A stretch of 22,946 bases of DNA from the IMG/VR virus record IMGVR_UViG_3300001472_000009, positions 4,068 to 27,013 of that record; one strand, 5' to 3'. Below, one piece after another: positions 13,602-20,294 of the stretch. Under the pieces are notes generated by a model. It searched no databases. It was not told the origin of the DNA and worked only from the letters and a program-made list of their open reading frames with translations. The DNA is from a virus. Positions within the stretch are counted from its first letter, which is position 1, and every line of letters starts with the position of its first letter. The translations under genes were made by a program, and so were the position numbers.

Positions 13602-14210
13602 ATGTTAAATCATTTATACAAGTTTAACTATAAAATTGATAAAGACCAACTCAGAAAAGAACACAAACTAATGCAAGAAAGTGAAGAAACTTCCTTACAT
13701 ACAGTTAATACTGAGTTATTAGAGACAGTTAATGCAGGTAGAAATACTGGCGAAGATATATTCCCTACGTATCATGATTTAAAAGATAAGGACCAATGGG
13801 ATGATATGGATACTTTAAAAATAAGAGCATTTAAGGAGTATCAATACCAAGATAATTATCCAGAAATGAAAAGATTGACTAATGACTTTGCTAATATATT
13901 AGATAGTAAAGACATAACACCATTCTTTGTATTACAAGAGCAAGACTCAGACTTTCCAATGCATATTGATATGGGGTTTCAATGTGCAATAAACTTAATT
14001 ATAGATGGTGGGGATACACCAATTATGTTCAGAGAAGACGATGGATCTATACATAAATACAACTACGATAATGCATTACTTAACATCTGTAACGTCTTTC
14101 ACGGTGTACCTAAACAACAGGATATGAAAAGAATGCTACTTAAATTTAGAATAAAAGATGTATCATATGATGATGCATGTAAACGTATGATGGAACATTT
14201 TAGTGAATAA
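13602..14210 (+). CDS. 2OG-Fe(II) oxygenase-like protein, copy 1
   Basis: A 202-residue protein with the iron-binding pattern of 2-oxoglutarate/Fe(II) oxygenases: His and Asp in PMHIDMG, a distal His in NVFHGVP 46 residues later, and Arg ten residues after that in DMKRMLLKFRI, the usual 2OG-carboxylate ligand. Strands CAINLIIDG and PIMFRED fit the jelly-roll core. The substrate is unknown. ATG 13602 is used because CAGGA precedes it; the frame extends to 13530 but that would overlap the divergent promoter region. The next gene is a paralogue with overlapping start. The pair lies between the ACP operon and a desaturase, suggesting hydroxylation of an acyl or linked substrate (inference). Confidence 0.72.
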   Translation: MLNHLYKFNYKIDKDQLRKEHKLMQESEETSLHTVNTELLETVNAGRNTGEDIFPTYHDLKDKDQWDDMDTLKIRAFKEYQYQDNYPEMKRLTNDFANILDSKDITPFFVLQEQDSDFPMHIDMGFQCAINLIIDGGDTPIMFREDDGSIHKYNYDNALLNICNVFHGVPKQQDMKRMLLKFRIKDVSYDDACKRMMEHFSE

Positions 14211-14766
14211 TTCTATACATAATATATATTTTGTAATAAACAGAGAAATGCTTATTAAAGAAAGTGAGATTTGTCAATTTGTGCCAATCAATCGTGTTAC
14301 ATTGAAACGTGTTCAGTTAGGTAGCTATGATGCAAAGGGTAAAAAGTTTTCTGACTATCTTAATAAAGAAGATAAAGATTGGTGGATGAGGCAAGATACA
14401 TGGCAATCAAGCATGAATGCTGATGCAGAAATGTTATCTAAGATGCCAGAGACTACTAGAATACTTTCTATATTTAAAAAAATTATAGGCACAAATGATA
14501 TCGAGGCTAACTTTTTTACACAAAAAGTAGGCACTAACGTTAAGATGCATGTTGATGTTGGTACCGCTTGTGCTATCAATTTTATACTCAAAGGAAAAGA
14601 AACTCCAATAGTATTTGAAGAAGATGGGACATTTCATTATAAAGATGCATTGATAAACGTTAGTAAGAAGCATATGGTACCAAAGCAAACATCTACAGAT
14701 AGAATGCTTTTTAAGTTAAGAATTTTAAACATGCCTTTTGAAGAAGTAAGAGAAAAACTAAGATGA
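14203..14766 (+). CDS. 2OG-Fe(II) oxygenase-like protein, copy 2
   Basis: A 187-residue paralogue of the gene just upstream. It keeps His and Asp (KMHVDVG), the distal His (KKHMVP, 41 residues after the first) and the Arg ten residues further on (DRMLFKLRI). Core strands CAINFILKG and PIVFEEDG align with CAINLIIDG and PIMFREDD of copy 1. The start is GTG at 14203, overlapping the upstream stop by eight bases; it is preferred to an ATG at 14248 because the residues between align with the N terminus of copy 1 (HNIYFVINREML against HLYKFNYKIDKDQL). The stop overlaps the desaturase start as ATGA. Tandem duplication followed by divergence is likely. Confidence 0.7.
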   Translation: MNNSIHNIYFVINREMLIKESEICQFVPINRVTLKRVQLGSYDAKGKKFSDYLNKEDKDWWMRQDTWQSSMNADAEMLSKMPETTRILSIFKKIIGTNDIEANFFTQKVGTNVKMHVDVGTACAINFILKGKETPIVFEEDGTFHYKDALINVSKKHMVPKQTSTDRMLFKLRILNMPFEEVREKLR

Positions 14767-15395
14767 ACAAGAGCCAAATATTTATATTATTACATCATAT
14801 ATCATTAGCAGTAGGTATAGCAATGTATGGGTTTGAATGGCCATGGGCCATTGTATCATTTTTCTTTGGAATGTTTTGGGCTTGGGTAGTTGGACATAAT
14901 ATTATTCATTACTATTTTGCTCATGGCAAATATAAAGATAATCTGAAAAGTTATTTTTACACATTATTGTCATTAACGTCTGGACTAGGGTCACCGATAT
15001 CATTTAGTGCATCACATCGACAACATCATAGATTCACAGATACAGAAAAGGATCCGCATTCGCCACATCATATAGGCTGGAAACGTGTATACTTTTTAAA
15101 TTGGGAACCACAGAATATTAATCCTAGGCTTCTTGCTGATTTTGCCAGAAGTAAATTTCAGAAATGGGTTCACAAACATTGGTATTATTTACATATTGCA
15201 ATAGTGCTAGTGATTGCTGTTATAGATTTGAGATTATTATTTTTTGCGTTATCACCTGGTGTTTTATATAGTTTCCATAGTGCTAGTTTGACAAATACAT
15301 TATCTCATATTGGTGGTGTACAGAGAAATGTACAGTTACTAAGACCTCTTGCATGGTGGGGCTGGAACCACGCTGACCATCATGACTACAAATAA
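14763..15395 (+). CDS. Fatty acid desaturase (membrane di-iron)
   Basis: A 210-residue membrane desaturase. All three His boxes are present: HYYFAH (49-54), HRQHH (85-89) and HADHH (203-207), which hold the di-iron centre. Hydrophobic segments lie at about 5-45 (two spans), 64-80 and 143-172. The enzyme introduces a double bond in an acyl chain; the acyl-CoA delta-9 type is the nearest pattern, but a lipid- or ACP-bound substrate is possible. The protein stops three residues after the last His box, so it lacks the C-terminal cytosolic tail of longer desaturases. It is coupled by ATGA to the second oxygenase-like gene. Related desaturase genes occur in marine phages. Confidence 0.9.
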   Translation: MNKSQIFILLHHISLAVGIAMYGFEWPWAIVSFFFGMFWAWVVGHNIIHYYFAHGKYKDNLKSYFYTLLSLTSGLGSPISFSASHRQHHRFTDTEKDPHSPHHIGWKRVYFLNWEPQNINPRLLADFARSKFQKWVHKHWYYLHIAIVLVIAVIDLRLLFFALSPGVLYSFHSASLTNTLSHIGGVQRNVQLLRPLAWWGWNHADHHDYK

Positions 15396-15399
15396 GCTA

Positions 15400-15428
15400 T
15401 TGACTAATCGTATATAATCGTATATAAT
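15400..15428 (+). promoter_or_regulatory. Sigma70-like promoter with 10-base tandem repeat and palindrome
   Basis: TTGACT at 15400-15405, a 17-base spacer and TATAAT at 15423-15428. The spacer and -10 consist of a tandem aatcgtatat repeat (15406-15425), so a second TATAAT appears ten bases earlier. The palindrome AGATATATATCT at 15430-15441 covers the expected transcription start. Confidence 0.7.
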
Positions 15429-15454
15429 CAGATATATATCTAGGAGAAATGCCT

Positions 15455-15769
15455 ATGGCAGAATATGGCGAACTTATGCGACATTCTAATGTCAAGAAAC
15501 GACTTGAAAGACTTAGAAAATTGCAGAATAAAGTAAAGAACTTAAGAAGGTTCCATAGTGATTTTGAAAACAAAGAGTTTTTAGAATGGACCTGTATGTC
15601 ACATGAAGATATTAATTATGAAAAGCTATTAGTTGAAGGTGCTGGATATGTAACACAGTTAGTAGACTGGTGTAATGGTCATTGTAATGATTTTTATGTT
15701 GCTTATCAAGGAAAATTGTATTTTAAAAATGATACTGATGCGGCGTACTTTACAATGGTGTGGAAATAG
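15455..15769 (+). CDS. 104-residue protein of unknown function
   Basis: A protein with a basic helical N terminus (VKKRLERLRKLQNKVKNLRR, probably coiled coil) and a C-terminal part that looks strand-rich with Cys, Tyr and aromatic residues (VDWCNGHCNDFYVAYQGKLYF). The ATG at 15449 is only three bases after AGGAG; the ATG at 15455 has eight-base spacing and is chosen. It has its own promoter upstream. The promoter of the following gene lies in its last codons. I do not recognise the family. The two close Cys residues (C-N-G-H-C) might bind metal with others, but this is not shown. Confidence 0.6.
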   Translation: MAEYGELMRHSNVKKRLERLRKLQNKVKNLRRFHSDFENKEFLEWTCMSHEDINYEKLLVEGAGYVTQLVDWCNGHCNDFYVAYQGKLYFKNDTDAAYFTMVWK

Positions 15770-15777
15770 TGTATACT
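15749..15777 (+). promoter_or_regulatory. Sigma70-like promoter, leaderless arrangement, inside upstream gene end
   Basis: TTTACA at 15749-15754, a 17-base spacer and TATACT at 15772-15777, then six bases (attaat) and the ATG at 15784. Its -35 overlaps the last codons of the upstream gene. No ribosome site precedes the ATG. Confidence 0.7.
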
Positions 15778-15783
15778 ATTAAT

Positions 15784-16374
15784 ATGAATAAAGTAGAAAC
15801 AGATATCGATATTGATGTTATTGACCGTGACACAGTCCTTACACATTTTCGACACATAATAGCCAGCATTAAAAAAGGTGATAACTGGACAAAACATAAC
15901 AGTGGTGTGTATCTACAACCTATTCCATTTGATCCAATATCTGGATTATCTTCTATTGAATACAAAGAAGCAGAAAAACGAGGATATTTTAAATTAGACT
16001 TTCTTAATAATAGTTTATATGAAGGTGTGCGTGATGAAACGCACCTTGATGATTTAATTAAAAAAGAACCTTTGTGGGATCTACTTCAACATGCAGATAT
16101 TGTAAAAAATCTTGCACATGTTCATAATCATTTAGATGTTTTAAAAGTAATGAAGCCGAAAAGTATAGTAGAACTTGCAGAAGTACTAGCGGTAATTAGA
16201 CCGGCAAAGAGGCACTTACTCAATGAGAGTAAAAGTAAAATTTCAGAATTAGTTTGGCAAAAACCAGAAGACGGTACTTACTATTTTAAAAAAGCACATG
16301 CGATTGCATATGCAGTAAGTATTGTGGTACAGCTTAATCTATTTTGCGAACAAGTTGAACAGAACGCCTCTTAA
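15784..16374 (+). CDS. Mini DNA polymerase III alpha-like protein (reduced catalytic core)
   Basis: A 196-residue protein whose motifs follow, in order, those of the bacterial replicase PolIII alpha (about 1160 residues): TDIDIDVIDRDTVLTH (compare PDFDVDF...RDQVIEH, catalytic Asp401/403), KHNSGVYLQP (HAGGVVIAP), EKRGYFKLDFL (YAGLVKFDFLGL, catalytic Asp555), PLWDLLQ (SFDMLQ), KPKSIVELAEVLAVIRPA (QPDCFEDMIALVALFRPG) and FKKAHAIAYAV (FNKSHSAAYAL). Long stretches between motifs, the PHP domain and most of the thumb and fingers are absent. Asp7, Asp9 and Asp72 match the metal ligands. The GTG at 15760 is in frame, but the promoter's -10 covers it, so ATG 15784 is chosen. Activity is unknown; assignment rests on motif order and should be tested by profile and structure comparison. 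Confidence 0.7.
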   Translation: MNKVETDIDIDVIDRDTVLTHFRHIIASIKKGDNWTKHNSGVYLQPIPFDPISGLSSIEYKEAEKRGYFKLDFLNNSLYEGVRDETHLDDLIKKEPLWDLLQHADIVKNLAHVHNHLDVLKVMKPKSIVELAEVLAVIRPAKRHLLNESKSKISELVWQKPEDGTYYFKKAHAIAYAVSIVVQLNLFCEQVEQNAS

Positions 16375-16723
16375 TACGTTTCTGTATAATATTTGATAGA
16401 CTAGTCTCTGGTCCCCATAGAACCTCAACATCTTTTGAATTCATATTTAATATCCAATTCCTATACTTGCTAATCTGTGAGCCTAAAAATAAATTAATTG
16501 GCATAAGTCTATTTGACTCCCACCACCACTGTTCTCCTAATTCTACGAACTTTTTCCTCAATTCAGGTGTTGGTATAGCCTCAAAATTATACATCGATGT
16601 TATAACCTGGTCTGAATTTATAATTATACCTAAATGCTCAGTAAATTCTTTTTTATTTCCGTATCTCACGTATGAGAAAAACGGATAATTCTCTTGCATC
16701 CATTGTTGTTTTTCATTGTCCAT
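16334..16723 (-). CDS. 129-residue conserved phage protein, leftward
   Basis: A leftward gene whose 3' end overlaps the mini-PolIII-like gene by 41 bases. The Trp-rich block GEQWWWESNRLMPINLFLG (about 63-81) with the Arg-rich C-terminal KRIKRRSVQLVRKID resembles a short unnamed protein family that I associate with marine T4-like phages. No enzyme motif is visible. The start is supported by a late-like element, CTAAATA, five bases before the ATG (minus strand). It is transcribed divergently from the BppU-like structural gene, both with late-type signals, which suggests late expression and possibly a virion or assembly role. Function unknown. Confidence 0.7.
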   Translation of the reverse strand: MDNEKQQWMQENYPFFSYVRYGNKKEFTEHLGIIINSDQVITSMYNFEAIPTPELRKKFVELGEQWWWESNRLMPINLFLGSQISKYRNWILNMNSKDVEVLWGPETSLSNIIQKRIKRRSVQLVRKID

Positions 16724-16728
16724 CGTTA

Positions 16729-16735
16729 TATTTAG
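16729..16735 (-). promoter_or_regulatory. Late-like promoter element close to ATG (leftward)
   Basis: CTAAATA on the minus strand, then five bases and the ATG at 16723. One base differs from the ATAAATA core. If used, the transcript would be nearly leaderless. Confidence 0.35.
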
Positions 16736-16761
16736 CTAAGTTAGAAAAAGGGTCTCTGGGA

Positions 16762-16769
16762 GATAAATA
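16762..16769 (+). promoter_or_regulatory. T4-late-like promoter close to ATG
   Basis: GATAAATA, then five bases and the ATG of the structural gene at 16775. A GGGAG string lies just upstream of the element, too far for a normal ribosome site. Confidence 0.55.
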
Positions 16770-16774
16770 CATAT

Positions 16775-17572
16775 ATGAATTTAAACATGTTTCAATATGA
16801 CAAAACTATTGAGATTACTTGTGCAGATGGTGACAACACAAGTAGTATGACAACTTACCTGAGGAATATGCCAATGTATGACGGACAACACAAACTTCAT
16901 AAGGGTATTGATAATACTCTTAGATTTAATTTAAGGGACACCGATAGAAAACCTATCGATTTGACTACTAAAACTATTATATGGAAAATGTACGATAGAG
17001 AAACGAGAGAGAACGTACTATTCAAATACCTTACTGTCACCAACGCAACCAAAGGTATGGCTTCATTAACTATATTCACAACAGATACGATAATGCTACC
17101 TCAGGGCTTTTATCAATTTGCTATGTACACTGTAGAAAATGGCGTAGAACAAATCATATATACTGACACATATGACAATGCTAAAGGTGTAATTGAAGTC
17201 ATAGATGATGTATACCCAGAATTTGTAGACTCACAAGAAAGCGGGACATTTTTTGATGATGGCTCTTACTTTATTTCAACTGCTTTCGATGGGTCTTCTT
17301 CAACTTCAAAATCAAAGTCTATACACACGATTGCATTATACTTTGATAATTTTTCTGGAACAGTATCCATACAAGGTGATTTGAGTGAACAACCAAGTTC
17401 GCAACACTCAGATTGGTTTGATATAAATCCAAAGTTATTTTCAAATCCAAATATAACAGTAAACAATGAGACTGGTGTTCAAGCATATGTAATCGAAGCA
17501 AATGTAAACTGGATCAGAGTAAGATATACTAATACTAGTGGGTCTATCAAAAAAGTTTTACTAAGAAACTAA
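16775..17572 (+). CDS. Virion structural protein with BppU-like N-terminal domain
   Basis: A 265-residue protein, strand-rich throughout. Residues about 40-135 (NTLRFNLRDTDRKPIDLTTK, then IIWKMYD, then MASLTIFTTDTIMLPQGFYQF) match the immunoglobulin-like N-terminal fold of BppU-type baseplate upper proteins, which attach receptor-binding proteins in siphophages and occur widely in marine phage tails. The C-terminal half contains a Ser/Thr-rich hinge (STAFDGSSSTSKSKS) and another beta domain ending in WIRVRYTNTSGSIKKVLLRN, likely a jelly-roll-like decoration or tail piece. A late promoter precedes it. It stands alone among replication genes. Structural class likely; exact location in the virion not known. 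Confidence 0.72.
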   Translation: MNLNMFQYDKTIEITCADGDNTSSMTTYLRNMPMYDGQHKLHKGIDNTLRFNLRDTDRKPIDLTTKTIIWKMYDRETRENVLFKYLTVTNATKGMASLTIFTTDTIMLPQGFYQFAMYTVENGVEQIIYTDTYDNAKGVIEVIDDVYPEFVDSQESGTFFDDGSYFISTAFDGSSSTSKSKSIHTIALYFDNFSGTVSIQGDLSEQPSSQHSDWFDINPKLFSNPNITVNNETGVQAYVIEANVNWIRVRYTNTSGSIKKVLLRN

Positions 17573-17580
17573 TATAACGC

Positions 17581-17609
17581 TTGACTTTTAGGTCTATTTT
17601 TGCTATATT
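17581..17609 (+). promoter_or_regulatory. Sigma70-like promoter, leaderless arrangement
   Basis: TTGACT at 17581-17586, a 17-base spacer and TATATT at 17604-17609, then six bases (actagt) and the primase ATG at 17616. No ribosome site is present. Confidence 0.78.
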
Positions 17610-17615
17610 ACTAGT

Positions 17616-18617
17616 ATGGACCTTCAACAAGTAATATTCACACATATCCCTGGAAAGAACAGACAATCTAGTGGTGGCTGGACAAGTTTCAACTGCCCAT
17701 GTTGTATCGAGGAAGGCGAGCCTCGATTGGATACTAGAATGCGTGGGGGTGTTCGTAGCGACGGTGATTCCATATCATACCACTGTTTTAACTGTGGGTT
17801 CACTGCAAGCCACCGTCACGGAAGAATACTCAATAAGAAATTTTTAAAACTCATGCGAAATATGAATGTTTCTGAAAGCGAGATTAAGCGTTTACAGTTA
17901 GAAGCAATCCGTCAGAAAGAATTGTCTGAAGGTCCATACCTATTTACATCTAAGACACAAGTGACACGTGTTCCAAGTTTTCCTGATACCGAACTACCTG
18001 AAGGTTCGGAAGATTTAGAAGTTTTACTAGCAAAAGATAATCCTCCAGAAGGAGCCATCTATGCAGTTAAATATTTGATTGATAGAGGAGTACATGACAA
18101 TATAGAAGATTGTTATTGGTCTCCAGATAAGTTTTTTAAAAACAGAGTTATATTTCCATTCTATCAAGGAGATAGAATAGTGGGGTATACTGCACGTGAT
18201 ATAACTGGTAAGTCTTCATCTAAATACATGACAAAGGCACCGAAGAAATTTTTACATAATGTTGATAAGGTAAAATCTAATAATAAATACTTAATCGTAT
18301 GTGAAGGTATAATCGATGCACTTGCATTAGATTGTATTGCGATTACAAGTAATGAGGCTTCACAAGACCAAATTGATTATATTAATCAGTTTAAAGGAGA
18401 GGTTATTGTTTGTCCCGACAGAGATAAAGCTGGCGAGAAATTAATCAAACAGGCTCAAGAAAATGGTTGGAGTGTATCTTTCCCTATGTGGGAGGACGAT
18501 ATTAAAGATGCCGCAGATGCAATTCAACGATATGGTAAACTATATACCTTACAAAGTATTATAGATGCAAGTATAAGTAACAACACTAAGATAAGTGTGA
18601 AAATGAGAATAGGATAA
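17616..18617 (+). CDS. 61: DNA primase (T4 gp61/DnaG-like)
   Basis: A 333-residue primase, close in length to T4 gp61 (342). The N-terminal zinc-binding domain has NCPCC (Cys27, Cys30) and CFNC (Cys57, Cys60). The TOPRIM catalytic region has YLIVCEGIIDALAL with Glu230 and VCPDRDKAGEKLI with Asp268 and Asp270. It makes RNA primers for lagging-strand synthesis and works with the gp41-type helicase encoded at 21.3 kb. It is transcribed from a promoter whose -10 is six bases from the start codon, so its mRNA is predicted to be leaderless. The clpP-like gene follows three bases after the stop. Confidence 0.92.
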   Translation: MDLQQVIFTHIPGKNRQSSGGWTSFNCPCCIEEGEPRLDTRMRGGVRSDGDSISYHCFNCGFTASHRHGRILNKKFLKLMRNMNVSESEIKRLQLEAIRQKELSEGPYLFTSKTQVTRVPSFPDTELPEGSEDLEVLLAKDNPPEGAIYAVKYLIDRGVHDNIEDCYWSPDKFFKNRVIFPFYQGDRIVGYTARDITGKSSSKYMTKAPKKFLHNVDKVKSNNKYLIVCEGIIDALALDCIAITSNEASQDQIDYINQFKGEVIVCPDRDKAGEKLIKQAQENGWSVSFPMWEDDIKDAADAIQRYGKLYTLQSIIDASISNNTKISVKMRIG

Positions 18618-18620
18618 ACT

Positions 18621-19271
18621 ATGAAAAAAGTTAAAAAAATAATGAGTACAATTATACCAGAACCCAAAGAACAACCGGCACCGACGCCTCCACCTCCGAT
18701 GCCAACTCCACCAGTTCCGCCAAAGCCGGCAGGTGAGTTCTTAAGAGAAAATGGTGTATTGTTTATGGATAAAGAATTTAATCAAGATAACTGTATGCCT
18801 CTTGTAAAAATGATTGTTGAATATAATTTGATGCCAAAAGATAAAGCACCAGAAGTTATTCACTTGTATATCAATTCACCAGGTGGGTATGTAGATAGTT
18901 GTATGCATCTAATTGATACTATCAAGCAATCACGTATACCAGTATATACGTATGGAATGGGGTCTATTGCAAGTTGTGGTGTCATGTTAATGATGAGTGG
19001 TGCTAAAGGACATCGTTATGTTACACAAAATACCGCAGTCATGTCACATGAATTTTCAGGTGGTACAAAAGGTCAATATCACGATATGGTAGAAAGTCGT
19101 AAACATATGGACTGGACTAACGAGAAATTAATGGAACACTATATGAAATGTACAGGCAAGACACAAGCATACATTCGTAAACATATGTTAGCACCTAAGA
19201 CAGACCATTGGCTTACACCAGAAGAAGCAGTCAAGCATGGTATCGCAGACGAATTAATTACTACTTACTAA
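18621..19271 (+). CDS. clpP: ClpP-like serine protease with proline-rich N terminus
   Basis: A 216-residue ClpP-family protein. The catalytic triad is recognisable: Ser118 in GSIASCGVM, His143 in VMSHEFSGG, Asp195 in KTDHWLTPEEA; the oxyanion loop INSPGG is at 84-89. The first 37 residues are not ClpP-like: a basic start (MKKVKKIMS) and a linker with about 12 prolines (PTPPPPMPTPPVPPKP). Cellular ClpP needs an ATPase partner (ClpA, ClpX) to unfold substrates; no Clp ATPase is encoded here. Possible roles are modifying host proteolysis or acting as a virion maturation protease; the sequence does not decide. AGGA lies before the ATG, and the gene is co-transcribed with primase. Confidence 0.88.
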   Translation: MKKVKKIMSTIIPEPKEQPAPTPPPPMPTPPVPPKPAGEFLRENGVLFMDKEFNQDNCMPLVKMIVEYNLMPKDKAPEVIHLYINSPGGYVDSCMHLIDTIKQSRIPVYTYGMGSIASCGVMLMMSGAKGHRYVTQNTAVMSHEFSGGTKGQYHDMVESRKHMDWTNEKLMEHYMKCTGKTQAYIRKHMLAPKTDHWLTPEEAVKHGIADELITTY

Positions 19272-19305
19272 CAGATTTCTATTGACTCTTGAGACAAAAT
19301 CTGTT
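19270..19305 (+). promoter_or_regulatory. Inverted repeat over prs promoter
   Basis: AACAGATTT at 19270-19278 and AAATCTGTT at 19297-19305 form a perfect nine-base inverted repeat with an 18-base centre. The arms flank the -35 box and touch the -10 box. It could be a repressor operator or an mRNA hairpin ending the clpP transcript; no T-run follows. Confidence 0.5.
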
Positions 19306-19310
19306 ATTCT
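19282..19310 (+). promoter_or_regulatory. Sigma70-like promoter of prs
   Basis: TTGACT at 19282-19287, a 17-base spacer and TATTCT at 19305-19310. Here a normal leader with AAAGGTGG follows before the ATG at 19344. Confidence 0.72.
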
Positions 19311-19343
19311 AACAGTAAGAATTTTGTAACAAAGGTGGGTCTT

Positions 19344-20294
19344 ATGAAGATTATATCAGGCAATAGTAATATTGAACTGGCGGCTAAAGTAGCTGAACAT
19401 TGTTTCACAGATATTGTTCCAGCAGAAATAAAGACATTCGCAGACGGTGAATGTTCAGTAGAATTTCATGAAAATATTCGAGGAGAGGATGTGTTTATTA
19501 TTCAAAGCACAAGTACTCCTGTAAATGATAACTTAATGGAATTATTGGTTATGATTGATGCGGCAAAACGTAGTAGTGCTAGTCGTATCACTGCCGTAAT
19601 TCCTTATTTTGGTTATGCAAGACAAGATAGAAAGAGTGCATCACGTACTCCTATCACTGCAAAGCTAGTTGCGAATCTGCTTACAAAAGCAGGCGCAAAT
19701 AGAGTACTAACAATGGACTTACATGCTGGACAAATTCAAGGCTTCTTTGATATACCTGTAGATGATTTAACAAGCAGGTTAGTTTTTGCAAAAGATATTC
19801 AAAGACAGATTAGAGTAACAGAAGAACCAATTGTATTTGTTTCACCAGATGCTGGTGGTACAGTAAGAGCAAGAAAGTTTGCTGATATGTATCATGCCAA
19901 TTATGCAATAGTTGATAAACGTAGACCCAAAGCAGGCAAGGCAGAAGTAATGAACTTGATTGGTGAAGTCAAAGGCAAACATGCAATACTAGTAGACGAT
20001 ATTGTAGATAGTGGTGGTACACTATGTAATGCGGCTGAGGCACTATTGGATGCAGGTGCATTATCTGTTAGAGCATATATTACTCATGGAGTACTAAGTG
20101 ATAATGCATGTAGTAAAATTGAAAAAAGTAAATTAGATGAACTTGTTATTACTGATAGTATCCCATCAATTAATGAGGGTGCTTGGAAAAAGACACGGGC
20201 AGTTAGTGTTTGTGGATTATTAGGAGAAGCAATCAGACGAGTCAATAACGAAGAAAGTGTAAGTAGTTTATTTAAGGTTAAGATACATTCATGA
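19344..20294 (+). CDS. prs: Ribose-phosphate pyrophosphokinase (PRPP synthetase)
   Basis: A 316-residue PRPP synthetase that converts ribose-5-phosphate and ATP to PRPP and AMP. Family signatures are [20 protein letters not shown], the ATP/metal segment [23 protein letters not shown] with the catalytic His, SPDAGG, and the PRPP-binding loop [13 protein letters not shown]. Length is the normal bacterial size, so the enzyme looks complete. A GTG at 19335 is in frame, but AAGGTGG places the start at ATG 19344. PRPP feeds purine, pyrimidine and NAD synthesis and would supply the phosphoribosyltransferase at 10.1 kb. The gene has its own promoter with an inverted repeat. Its stop overlaps the next start as ATGA. 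Confidence 0.95.
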   Translation: MKIISGNSNIELAAKVAEHCFTDIVPAEIKTFADGECSVEFHENIRGEDVFIIQSTSTPVNDNLMELLVMIDAAKRSSASRITAVIPYFGYARQDRKSASRTPITAKLVANLLTKAGANRVLTMDLHAGQIQGFFDIPVDDLTSRLVFAKDIQRQIRVTEEPIVFVSPDAGGTVRARKFADMYHANYAIVDKRRPKAGKAEVMNLIGEVKGKHAILVDDIVDSGGTLCNAAEALLDAGALSVRAYITHGVLSDNACSKIEKSKLDELVITDSIPSINEGAWKKTRAVSVCGLLGEAIRRVNNEESVSSLFKVKIHS

